Of a stretch of DNA of 12,557 bases, positions 1 to 6,460 are shown one piece after another (position 1 is the stretch's first letter; every line of letters starts with the position of its first letter). The translations under genes and the position numbers were made by a program. The DNA lies in the NCBI GenBank assembly GCA_020057985.1, contig JAGVEU010000275.1, forward strand, positions 1 to 12,557, in the 5' to 3' direction. The notes beneath the pieces were generated by a model. That model was not told the origin of the DNA. It ran no database searches and saw nothing but the letters and a program-made list of their open reading frames with translations. The stretch is from Calditrichota bacterium (GTDB lineage: Bacteria > Electryoneota > RPQS01).

Positions 1-1
1 A

Positions 2-67
2 TTAGATGGGGGTAAATCCGGACTATGGTGGATTACTTTCGGGAATCAGCATTACCGAGGTGTTTGA
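2..67 (+). CDS. Possible 3' end of an upstream gene (partial)
   Basis: Reading frame 2 is open from the window edge to a TGA at 65-67 and encodes 21 residues ending in GLWWITFGNQHYRGV. The aromatic and glycine-rich wording looks like genuine protein rather than a random frame. A GC hairpin followed by six T residues begins 14 bases after the stop, which fits the end of a rightward transcript. The product cannot be named from so few residues. The other two forward frames hit stops within the first 20 bases. It would converge on the DUF2188-type gene that ends at 230. Confidence 0.35.
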   Translation, partial: LDGGKSGLWWITFGNQHYRGV

Positions 68-81
68 TTCACTCACAGCTC

Positions 82-107
82 CGCACGGCTGTGCGCTATC
101 CTTTTTT
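82..107 (+). terminator. Terminator-like hairpin after the partial upstream gene
   Basis: CGCAC (82-86) and GTGCG (91-95) form a perfect 5-bp stem with a GGCT loop. Six bases later there is a run of six T (102-107). The stem is short and the gap to the T run is longer than ideal, so this is a weak rho-independent candidate. An alternative pairing, ACAGC with GCTGT, overlaps it. Confidence 0.4.
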
Positions 108-130
108 CAATTTTCGTTTTTCAATTTTCC
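103..130. repeat. Short tandem array, 14-bp unit twice (2 x 7)
   Basis: TTTTTCAATTTTCG (103-116) is followed directly by TTTTTCAATTTTCC (117-130), differing only in the last base. Each 14-mer is itself two related heptamers of the form (T/A)TTTTCN. It is one of several 7-8-bp-period arrays in the intergenic DNA of this window. Confidence 0.7.
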
Positions 131-158
131 CACACCCCCGCAGGAATCCGCCAAATCA

Positions 159-227
159 ACAACGGGCGACCCAACTGGGCCGCCCGCCGTATTTCCGTAG
201 GGGCCGACCTATGTGTCGGCCCGTTGT
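159..227. repeat. REP/BIME-like inverted repeat with inner hairpin
   Basis: ACAACGGGC (159-167) is perfectly inverted as GCCCGTTGT (219-227). Inside, GGGCCGAC (201-208) and GTCGGCCC (215-222) form a perfect 8-bp stem with a 6-base loop. The element sits just past the stop codon of the leftward DUF2188-type gene and may act as a transcription or mRNA 3'-end barrier, but no T run follows on either strand. The 10-mer CCGTAGGGGC (195-204) recurs at 4580-4589. Confidence 0.6.
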
Positions 228-229
228 AC

Positions 230-460
230 TTACCCCTTTGGAGGAAATGGATCTTTGCGATACGTGTACTCCGTCTGGATCGTGCCGTCCTTCTTGTGTA
301 CAATGACTTGGCTTGGCTGTTCACTCTTGGCGATTTTCCGCGCTTTGTCAATTGCCTCCTGCTTTGTCGGTTGAACGGAGGCTGCTCGTTCTGCTCCCTC
401 ACGCTTAACCTTCCAGCCACCATCCGAAGATGTGACATGCAGTTTAGTACGATTAGACAT
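230..460 (-). CDS. DUF2188-type small protein (76 aa)
   Basis: This 76-residue protein has the layout of the DUF2188 family: a GGWKVKREGAERAAS core strand, a PTKQEAIDKARKIAKSE helix, then VIVHKKDGTIQTEYTY strands. Such proteins are short, stand-alone alpha/beta proteins of unknown biochemical function, and the family name here is recognition by pattern. A GTG at 470-472 would add four residues, but it lies inside the sequence AGGAGGTGA (469-477), which is an excellent Shine-Dalgarno placed 8 bases before the ATG at 458-460, so the ATG is the likelier start. The gene follows the 315-aa gene by 48 bases on the same strand and is probably cotranscribed with it. High lysine content (K/R-rich) suggests a nucleic-acid or protein partner, which is speculation. 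Confidence 0.8.
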   Translation of the reverse strand: MSNRTKLHVTSSDGGWKVKREGAERAASVQPTKQEAIDKARKIAKSEQPSQVIVHKKDGTIQTEYTYRKDPFPPKG

Positions 461-468
461 ATAGTTAC

Positions 469-477
469 TCACCTCCT
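469..477 (-). promoter_or_regulatory. Strong Shine-Dalgarno of the DUF2188-type gene
   Basis: Reading leftward, AGGAGGTGA is followed by 8 bases and then ATG at 460. The match to the 16S anti-SD is near perfect. It decides the start, because the competing upstream GTG overlaps the SD itself. Confidence 0.8.
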
Positions 478-508
478 CTCAGCTTCTGTTGAGTTCGTGC
501 ACGGCTTA

Positions 509-1456
509 TTAACGAGACGAGATGCCGATTTCGTGCTCGACGAACTTCTTGAGCTTAAGCGTTGCGACAAATCTCCCGTCCGTTGCTGGCGAGTAGAACC
601 CGAACTGATTCTTATGGTTGATGATGTTGTTGCGCATGAAACTCGGCGATGGCCACTTCATATGCTCGAAGCAAGTGAAGATGTCGCGCTCATCGAATGA
701 TTCTTGATTAAGAATTTGCGTGAGGTAATATGCCGAGACAGCCACCTTTTCGTGGGTCTTGGTGATGCTTTTGCCATTGGCGAATTCCTTGAATGGCTGC
801 TTCCCGGACGTGCCCCAAAGATCAAGATCTCCGTTGGGCTTTGGTATGGGTGCGGGGGCTTTCACTTTGCGTGCCTGATTTCCGTTGTTAACGACTTTTC
901 CCGAACCACGAGAGTGGCTGGAAGGCAGTTCGGGATGCTCAATCCGGTTTCTTCCCTCACGCGTGATTGTCACTCCCTTCACCTTGTCCATATCCAACCA
1001 TTTCTTACGGAAGGAAGCATTGTTCACTGCCTTGTTGATAAGCGGCACAGGTCTTTCAATGAGGCGATAGCATTCCTCAATATCTTTGTATTCGATTCGC
1101 GGCCATGTCAACTTCACTAAAAGGTAGTACACAAACGCAGTTACGTACTCCATTTCAGAGTCGTTGAGTCTCAGGGGTTCCAAGAATCGCATGAGCTCCT
1201 CCGAAGTGATTTCTTGCGTCACGCTACGAGGACGCATCGAGTCGAATCCCGGCAACAACTGCTGCGGCTCGGGTGCATCGTTGCTCGTCGCCACATCCTC
1301 AACGGGTGTGCCACGATTTGGACTCGGCCTTGACGCCAACCCCGTAAGGATTTCCTTCACGTCTTGGAGGTTTCGTTGTACGAAATCTTCGTTGCCTTCC
1401 ATTTCGATTAGACCTCGCGAGAGATCAATTTTTAGCTTTGTTGGGTTATCTGCCAT
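509..1456 (-). CDS. Unrecognised 315-aa protein with a duplicated helical domain
   Basis: I do not recognise a named family. Residues 7-40 (KLKIDLSRGLIEMEGNEDFV, then an acidic helix) form a small N-terminal module. Residues 41-98 are a Pro/Ser-rich linker. Residues about 102-173 and 235-309 look like two copies of one domain: EYVTAFVYYL (103-112) aligns without gaps to EKVAVSAYYL (236-245), and D125-I126, C129, P136 and P138 align with D258-I259, C262, P269 and P271. Helical periodicity and a basic C-terminal part in each copy suggest winged-helix-like folds, an inference. No catalytic motif, signal peptide or membrane segment is seen. An ATG at 1466-1468 would add four residues, but GGAG inside that stretch lies 6 bases before the ATG at 1456, so the shorter start is preferred. 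It heads an operon with the DUF2188-type gene and is divergent from the HD gene. Confidence 0.8.
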   Translation of the reverse strand: MADNPTKLKIDLSRGLIEMEGNEDFVQRNLQDVKEILTGLASRPSPNRGTPVEDVATSNDAPEPQQLLPGFDSMRPRSVTQEITSEELMRFLEPLRLNDSEMEYVTAFVYYLLVKLTWPRIEYKDIEECYRLIERPVPLINKAVNNASFRKKWLDMDKVKGVTITREGRNRIEHPELPSSHSRGSGKVVNNGNQARKVKAPAPIPKPNGDLDLWGTSGKQPFKEFANGKSITKTHEKVAVSAYYLTQILNQESFDERDIFTCFEHMKWPSPSFMRNNIINHKNQFGFYSPATDGRFVATLKLKKFVEHEIGISSR

Positions 1457-1462
1457 GTTAAT

Positions 1463-1466
1463 CTCC
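1463..1466 (-). promoter_or_regulatory. Shine-Dalgarno deciding the start of the 315-aa gene
   Basis: GGAG reading leftward, 6 bases before the ATG at 1456. The alternative ATG at 1468 overlaps this site and has its nearest purine-rich stretch (AAGG) too far upstream. Confidence 0.6.
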
Positions 1467-1522
1467 ATTATTTGATTGATATTGACCTTAGCTGTTGATT
1501 GTGTTTATGTTGTTCAAAGGAT

Positions 1523-1551
1523 AGTATACGAAACCTAAACCACAAAGTCAA
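1523..1551 (-). promoter_or_regulatory. Sigma-70 promoter for the 315-aa/DUF2188 operon
   Basis: Reading leftward, TTGACT (1551-1546), a 17-base spacer, then TATACT (1528-1523). Transcription would start near 1516, leaving a leader of about 60 bases before the ATG at 1456. Confidence 0.7.
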
Positions 1552-1921
1552 GTACCCCGTAATGGTTCTGTAATTAGGCGATGTCTTACCAAGTAATTGT
1601 TTCTTCTGTCCTTCTCTTTAAATGCTTGCTTTCTCGTGTATTATACGCCTCCTTTGCCGCTGGAGTGCCTCTTCATTTGCCGCATAGACTCTAAGAATTG
1701 ACGTGCTCGAGTTCCCCTTACATAGAGGCTCTGCCATTCCATGGCTGAATCGGTCTTAATGGCATGTTGAGCAAATGCGGCGAAGCTTGGAAAGTTAGAT
1801 CTCTAATAAACAATGCCTTATGTGCGAAAATGCGCTTAATTTGGAATAATGGCACCGTGCTTCAGAGTGGCAGATGCTCGCAACATGGCGAATTTGTTGT
1901 TCAAAAAGACAAAAATTTTCC
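1552..1921. other. Divergent intergenic region without a clear gene
   Basis: No convincing intact gene is found here. The leftward frame between a TAG at 1803-1805 and a TAA at 1641-1643 stays open for 53 codons with protein-like wording (for example SAMEWQSLYVRGTRARQFLE), and the same frame upstream of the TAG continues as broken pieces with several stops, so a decayed gene is possible. The rest is unremarkable mixed-composition sequence between the two divergent promoters. No operator-like palindrome was obvious. Confidence 0.4.
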
Positions 1922-1950
1922 TTGACAATTAAGTCCAAGAGTATTATCAT
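1922..1950 (+). promoter_or_regulatory. Sigma-70 promoter for the HD/YwgA-like pair
   Basis: TTGACA (1922-1927), a 17-base spacer, then TATCAT (1945-1950). The -35 is a perfect consensus. Transcription would begin near 1957, which is the very base where the longest possible reading frame (GTG) of the HD gene starts. Confidence 0.75.
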
Positions 1951-2109
1951 GTTGCTGTGTCGACTGTGTCCCTCTCGCAGTTATTGGGTTTAGTTAGACT
2001 CCCGCTCTTGTTCCAACACCCGGCTTCATTTCTAGCTGGGTTAACTCTCTCTATACGTCGATTACTGCGATTGAATAAGCAGGCCCTTCGAAAGTCCCAC
2101 CAAAAGCCA

Positions 2110-3732
2110 ATGCCAGTTAACCCAGCAGAAAAACTAAGACCCGCACGCTCGGTCTTCGATCCACTGTACGGGTATATCCATTTATCCGAATCCGAGTTTC
2201 GCGTTTGGAGGTCTCCGCTTTTTCAGCGCCTCGGGCAGATTCGTCAGCTTGGGTTCGTCAGTGTGCTGTTCCCCAGCGCGACGCATACACGTCTTTCACA
2301 TTCTCTTGGTGTTCTCCATATCGCTCAGAAAATGATTGACGTTGTAAACACAAAACACGAGCGAAGAAATGAAGAACGACTCAGCGAAAAAGAGCAGGCG
2401 CTTATTCGCTTTGCTGCACTGCTCCACGACGTCGGACATCTTCCATTCTCGCATGTCGGCGAAGAAGCATATAAGGATGTGCTTCGGCCGATCGAAGTCA
2501 GAGAGAAGAAAACCCTAACTTTCGGGGAAGCGCGGGAGATATCGCTTACTTGCGATGAACTCCATGAACAAATATCCGCCAGAATTATTCTTGGAGACTC
2601 GAAAGAGATTGGCAAAGCGATAGAGTCATACAATGATGGGCTGCAATCCTCGGACAAAATCGAACCAAAAGACGTCGCTGATGTTCTTCGTGGGACCCCG
2701 GGCAACTTGTCGCGTCTGACCCCTTTCCTGAAATCAGGATTAGACGCTGATCGCCTCGATTTTCTACCAAGGGACTCCTACTTCGTTGGCTCAAAGTATG
2801 GAATTATCGAACAAGACACTTTGATAAAAAAGCTTCTCAGGATTAAGAACGAGGACACATACGAGCTGTGTGTGGAAGCCGACGCAGCGCTGATTGTCGA
2901 TCACTTCTTACTATCAAGGTTCTACTGGTATTCCGTGTTGCTCGGCTATCCTCGGGTCATTTTTCTGGATATGCTTACAAAGAACGTCATGAAGTATTTA
3001 GTGGAGAAAGAAAGAATATGCACGATACGGAGACTCGACGCGATCACAAAGAACATAGGTCACAAGACCGAGATGCACGAGTTCATAGAGTTGCAGGACT
3101 CACAGGTGGTGATGGCAATGCGAGAATTGCATAAGGTCTTGGACGGGAAAACCGACATCGATCAAAAAGAGATGGAATTGGACACGTCCATCAAAGTTCT
3201 CATGGGCGGAAATGTCTCTCACATGTTTCATCGACAACAGAGCCTGATGGAACAAGCACAATATCGAGGGCTATTCGTTGATGAGAACATTGAAAGTGCT
3301 GAGCAAGATTCGACCAAGGAACTACGTAAGAGTAATCTGATCGGTGAACGCGCGTTCGTAAAGATTGTACACAAGAGTCGATCGGTGCATAAATGGATTC
3401 CCGGTATTGACACTGAGAATGGAGGCAAGTTTGATGAGAGTTGGAAAGAGGAGGCGCTTATCGAGTGTCGCAAGAAAGGCCTTCCGCCTTGCCTCCCACT
3501 CCAGCTCAGTGATACAAATCTAACACATCGAATTGGCGAATCGCGCCATGGCAACGAGAAAAGTAAGGCTCTTGTAAACGTGAATTTCGCAGTCTTCATA
3601 CTGGAGCCGGGGAATCTGGAGCAAAAAGTCAAAATTAACAGCGCGCTCGAAGAGCATTTCAAAGAACTCATTCAACCCTTTGAGGAGGCTATACATGGAC
3701 AAGCAAGGCTTGCTACTCAAACTGACTCTTAA
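2110..3732 (+). CDS. HD-domain phosphohydrolase, SAMHD1/YwfO (COG1078) type
   Basis: This is a 540-aa HD-superfamily phosphohydrolase. The family includes dNTP triphosphohydrolases and related nucleotide hydrolases; the substrate here is not proven. The signature order is complete: FDPLYGYIHLSE (16-27), FQRLGQIRQLG (38-48), THTRLSHSLGV (58-68), ALLHDVGHLPFSH (103-115) and LDADRLDFLPRDSYF (211-225). By comparison with SAMHD1, the metal ligands would be H64, H106, D107 and D214, all present. The C-terminal half (about 300-540) is less familiar and may set oligomerisation or partner binding. The frame is open back to a GTG at 1957, adding 51 residues, but that GTG coincides with the predicted transcription start and the added segment lacks family features. 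The ATG at 2110 is therefore preferred, although no Shine-Dalgarno precedes it. The 3' end overlaps the next gene by 38 bases, implying coupled expression. Confidence 0.9.
   Translation: MPVNPAEKLRPARSVFDPLYGYIHLSESEFRVWRSPLFQRLGQIRQLGFVSVLFPSATHTRLSHSLGVLHIAQKMIDVVNTKHERRNEERLSEKEQALIRFAALLHDVGHLPFSHVGEEAYKDVLRPIEVREKKTLTFGEAREISLTCDELHEQISARIILGDSKEIGKAIESYNDGLQSSDKIEPKDVADVLRGTPGNLSRLTPFLKSGLDADRLDFLPRDSYFVGSKYGIIEQDTLIKKLLRIKNEDTYELCVEADAALIVDHFLLSRFYWYSVLLGYPRVIFLDMLTKNVMKYLVEKERICTIRRLDAITKNIGHKTEMHEFIELQDSQVVMAMRELHKVLDGKTDIDQKEMELDTSIKVLMGGNVSHMFHRQQSLMEQAQYRGLFVDENIESAEQDSTKELRKSNLIGERAFVKIVHKSRSVHKWIPGIDTENGGKFDESWKEEALIECRKKGLPPCLPLQLSDTNLTHRIGESRHGNEKSKALVNVNFAVFILEPGNLEQKVKINSALEEHFKELIQPFEEAIHGQARLATQTDS
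3682..3688 (+). promoter_or_regulatory. Shine-Dalgarno of the YwgA-like gene inside the HD gene
   Basis: GAGGAGG lies 6 bases before the ATG at 3695 and within the last codons of the HD gene. It rules out the TTG at 3680 as the start. Confidence 0.7.
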
Positions 3733-4168
3733 TGCGTTTGAACGGGAAGGTTTGGAAGTGACCACCGACAAGTTTGCAGGTCGAAAGAACGTACAGAAGG
3801 TTATCTATCTCCTTCAGGAACGAAGACTGCCATTTGGCTATGCTTTTAGTTGGTATCTAAGAGGACCGTATTCGCCCGGTCTAACCAAAGACTATTTTCG
3901 CGTTGAGTCCGACCTTAAGGAGTACTATGACAAAGAGGTCAAGGATTATCGACTAGACAAAACTATCAAGGACGAGATTTCCAAGATGGTCAGTGAACTT
4001 GGGACAGATGATTCAGATTTGGAAGCAGCAGCTTCGGCTCAATTTCTTATGGTCAATGAGGGTCTTTCCATCGTTAATGCTCTGAAAGAACTCAATAAGA
4101 GAAAGCCCGAATTAAGTGGATTTGACAAGGGAAAAGTGACGCGGTTTCTGAAAACGTTGTCCAAGTAA
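3695..4168 (+). CDS. YwgA-like protein (157 aa)
   Basis: The segment GRKNVQKVIYLLQ (29-41) followed by FGYAFSWYLRGPYSPGL (47-63) matches the hallmark of YwgA-type proteins (COG3432), which resemble the Panacea/SocA-like fold by their 'LQK..Y....GPYS' pattern. The recognition is by motif only. Proteins with that fold often serve as antitoxins or partner-binding adaptors, while YwgA itself is uncharacterised. The rest is helical and charged, with no catalytic motif, signal peptide or membrane segment. The ATG at 3695 has the Shine-Dalgarno GAGGAGG 6 bases upstream. The gene overlaps the HD gene by 38 bases in another frame, so translation is coupled and a protein complex is plausible. B. subtilis has a ywfO-ywgA neighbourhood of the same two families. 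A dispersed hairpin repeat follows the stop. Confidence 0.8.
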   Translation: MDKQGLLLKLTLNAFEREGLEVTTDKFAGRKNVQKVIYLLQERRLPFGYAFSWYLRGPYSPGLTKDYFRVESDLKEYYDKEVKDYRLDKTIKDEISKMVSELGTDDSDLEAAASAQFLMVNEGLSIVNALKELNKRKPELSGFDKGKVTRFLKTLSK

Positions 4169-4180
4169 CGCTTCTCGTCC

Positions 4181-4216
4181 GATTCCGGCGGGGTGAGGAC
4201 ACCCCGCTCGGTGAAG
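4181..4216. repeat. Dispersed hairpin repeat, copy A
   Basis: GATTCCGGC leads into GCGGGGTG (4188-4195), loop AGGA, and CACCCCGC (4200-4207): a perfect 8-bp stem, followed by TCGGTGAAG. Related copies lie at 6372-6430 and 10755-10795. Compared with the 10755 copy, two stem base pairs are changed on both sides, so pairing is kept. It separates the YwgA-like stop codon from the restriction-enzyme stump. Confidence 0.75.
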
Positions 4217-4219
4217 AAT

Positions 4220-4585
4220 ATGAAATGGATCGTCAACCCCGACGCACAACTCAACTTTCGCGTTGAGAAAATGCGTCTCGCAAAGGACAAGACGCATCTC
4301 AAAGTGAATGAATCGCTGACTCTAACGGGGATTCCGGAGGAGGTCTTTGAATACCGCCTTGGCAATCGCAGTGCGCTCGAATGGGTAATAGATCAGTATC
4401 AGATCAAGACTGACAAACGCAGCCACATCGAAAGCGATCCCAACCGCGAAGATGATGAGATGTACATTGCCCGGCTTGTTGAGCAAGTGATTCACGTAAG
4501 CCTTGAGACCGTGAAGATTGTGAAGGGGTTGCCAGAGGAATTTGCGCCACCAATTTCTTGGCCAGACGCTTTGGATGTGCCGTAG
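4220..4585 (+). pseudogene. C-terminal remnant of a Type ISP restriction-modification enzyme
   Basis: The 121 codons from the ATG at 4220 carry the C-terminal block of Type ISP restriction-modification and associated helicase proteins: NFRVEKMRLAKDKTHL, LTLTGIPEEVFEYRLGNRSA, LEWVIDQYQIKTDKRS, DPNREDDEMYIARLVEQV and HVSLETVKIVKGLP. Intact enzymes are usually well over 1000 residues with helicase, nuclease and methyltransferase domains, none of which is present here. The frame extends back to a GTG at 4193, but those bases belong to the dispersed hairpin repeat, so the coding similarity starts at the repeat border. The stop codon TAG (4583-4585) lies inside another repeated 10-mer, CCGTAGGGGC. 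The piece is most likely a deletion remnant. Expression as a small stand-alone protein cannot be excluded. Confidence 0.7.
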
Positions 4586-4618
4586 GGGCGGTCTAAGGTC
4601 TTCCGCAGCCCGCCCGTT
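4580..4618. repeat. Second copy of the CCGTAGGGGC...CCCGTT inverted element
   Basis: CCGTAGGGGC (4580-4589) is identical to bases 195-204, and both copies end in CCCGTT (4613-4618 here, 220-225 there). GGGCGG pairs with CCGCCC across the element. The inner sequences differ, as expected for a REP-like family that conserves the stem. Confidence 0.5.
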
Positions 4619-4633
4619 TTCAGCGTTTCAGCA
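4618..4633. repeat. Octamer tandem array left of the long palindrome
   Basis: TTTCAGCG (4618-4625) and TTTCAGCA (4626-4633), two 8-bp units, abut the left arm of the palindrome. The same unit recurs on its other side. Confidence 0.55.
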
Positions 4634-4732
4634 TTCTCGCGGCGGCATGTGTCCCCAGTCCTCACATGCCCCTCACTCGCATGACGTCCGAGCGGGGCAC
4701 GTGAAGACTCAAGACACGTGCCGCCGCGAGAA
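4634..4732. repeat. 99-bp palindrome built of two mirror hairpins
   Basis: TTCTCGCGGCGGCATGTGT (4634-4652) pairs with 4714-4732 at 18 of 19 positions. AGTCCTCACATGCCCC (4657-4672) pairs with 4694-4709 at 14 of 16, and CTCG (4676-4679) with CGAG (4689-4692). Each half is also its own hairpin: GGCATGTG/CACATGCC (4644-4651/4663-4670) and GGCACGTG/CACGTGCC (4696-4703/4715-4722), both with 11-base loops. The two hairpins differ by a compensatory T-A to C-G change. No open reading frame of interest lies inside, and no transposase is nearby. This is a BIME-like or MITE-like element. Confidence 0.85.
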
Positions 4733-4746
4733 ACCACTGCCCAAAG

Positions 4747-4786
4747 TTTCAGCCCTTCAGTGTTTCAGCTTTTCAGCCTTTTCCTC
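4747..4786. repeat. Octamer tandem array right of the long palindrome
   Basis: Five 8-bp units in exact register: TTTCAGCC (4747-4754), CTTCAGTG, TTTCAGCT, TTTCAGCC and TTTTCCTC (4779-4786). The unit matches the array at 4618-4633, so the palindrome appears inserted within, or mobile together with, an octamer array. Confidence 0.65.
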
Positions 4787-4932
4787 TAATTGAGGCGAGG
4801 CTGCCTCCAACTATTTTCACCGCCTCAAGCCTAACTCCAGCCCACTAAAAGGGATAACTCCAAGTCCAGAAAATTCAGTCACTTGAAAATTAAGTATTTA
4901 TTATTAATATACTTAAAGTGCGGATCTTCCTC
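4787..4932. other. Gene-free AT-rich spacer with inverted repeat
   Basis: No coding frame is supported here. TTAAGTAT (4890-4897) is perfectly inverted as ATACTTAA (4909-4916). CACTT (4880-4884) and AAGTG (4916-4920) extend the pairing after a 6-base bulge. It ends 12 bases upstream of a consensus promoter, where an operator or UP-like element could sit. Confidence 0.5.
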
Positions 4933-4961
4933 TTGACAAAGTGGTTTGAAGGTTGTATCTT
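4933..4961 (+). promoter_or_regulatory. Orphan sigma-70 promoter
   Basis: TTGACA (4933-4938), a 17-base spacer, then TATCTT (4956-4961). Transcription would begin near 4968 and run rightward into about 340 bases with no credible rightward gene before the convergent aldo/keto reductase gene at 5311. It may drive a small RNA, an antisense RNA to the reductase, or be the relic of a lost gene. Confidence 0.6.
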
Positions 4962-4994
4962 ATCCCAACCCTGCCTCCAGCAAGTCCTCTTTCC

Positions 4995-5029
4995 AATTCC
5001 TAATTCCTAATTCGAAATTCGTAATTCTC
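4995..5029. repeat. Heptamer tandem array, AATTCNN x 5
   Basis: Five 7-bp units in register: AATTCCT, AATTCCT, AATTCGA, AATTCGT and AATTCTC. It resembles the short tandemly repeated repetitive (STRR) heptamers described in cyanobacteria in layout, though the organism is unlikely to be one. Confidence 0.75.
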
Positions 5030-5257
5030 TTCCCCCCTGTCTTTCCAGCAAAAAACCGCTATTTGCCGAGAATTTGCCCGCAGAAACGCTGGTTTTGAGC
5101 ACAAAATTTCTTGCATAAACCATTGAAAAATAACTGAATAAGCCCGTTTCGTTCCGCCAAAAATATATTTTTTCGCAAACACTCCTCTTCTATTGTTTTC
5201 TTACTCGATCTTCAGGTCGGATGTGGACACCCGCCACTCGGCGGTCATTTCCGATTT

Positions 5258-5278
5258 TCATCCTTCATCCTTCCGCCG
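5258..5278. repeat. Heptamer tandem array, TCATCCT
   Basis: TCATCCT (5258-5264), TCATCCT (5265-5271) and TCCGCCG (5272-5278). The unit is close to that of the array at 6440-6460. Confidence 0.5.
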
Positions 5279-5310
5279 GAACTTGTCCTGACAAAGGAAG
5301 GATCCTTTCC

Positions 5311-6309
<999 letters not shown>

Positions 6310-6371
6310 TTATTGGCTCGAGTTACCCCGTTTGATTGGCTGAAAAAGATTCGTTCTTGTTGAGGCATTCA

Positions 6372-6430
6372 GATTCCGGCAGGATTGTGAGAAGAGCGCA
6401 CTGCCGTGCGGCGCTACCCCTGCTCAGCGG
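6372..6430. repeat. Dispersed hairpin repeat, copy B (enlarged loop)
   Basis: GATTCCGGCAGG opens the copy and CCCCTGCTCAGCGG closes it, as in copies A and C. In place of the short loop there is an extra hairpin (6395-6415) with GCAC (6398-6401) pairing GTGC (6406-6409) and AGC pairing GCT. It lies between mutS2 and the aldo/keto reductase gene. Confidence 0.6.
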
Positions 6431-6439
6431 CCATCGTTT

Positions 6440-6460
6440 TCATCCCTCCGCCCTCATCCC
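6440..6460. repeat. Heptamer tandem array ending at the mutS2 stop codon
   Basis: TCATCCC (6440-6446), TCCGCCC (6447-6453) and TCATCCC (6454-6460), in exact 7-bp register. It directly abuts the mutS2 stop codon (6461-6463). Confidence 0.55.

Larger units (their letters stand above)
4962..5310. other. Gene-free spacer downstream of the orphan promoter
   Basis: No coding frame is convincing on either strand. The region holds the heptamer arrays at 4995-5029 and 5258-5278, an inverted pair CCAGC (5045-5049)/GCTGG (5088-5092), an AT-rich tract around 5130-5180, a hairpin-prone segment near 5219-5250, and the palindrome AAGGATCCTT (5298-5307) just past the aldo/keto reductase stop. No clear terminator with a T run was identified for the reductase. 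Confidence 0.45.

Noticed and set aside
2325..2705. Leftward frames opposite the HD phosphohydrolase gene
   Set aside because: They are Ser/Arg-rich antisense shadows of a gene with clear HD motifs.
4193..4219. GTG at 4193 as the start of the restriction-enzyme fragment
   Set aside because: These bases are part of the dispersed hairpin repeat (its stem and loop), so the extra residues are encoded by repeat sequence and not by the enzyme gene.
5000..5182. 60-codon leftward open frame in the spacer downstream of the orphan promoter
   Set aside because: It begins in AT-rich DNA, runs into the heptamer array, has no Shine-Dalgarno and reads as low-complexity sequence without a recognisable motif.
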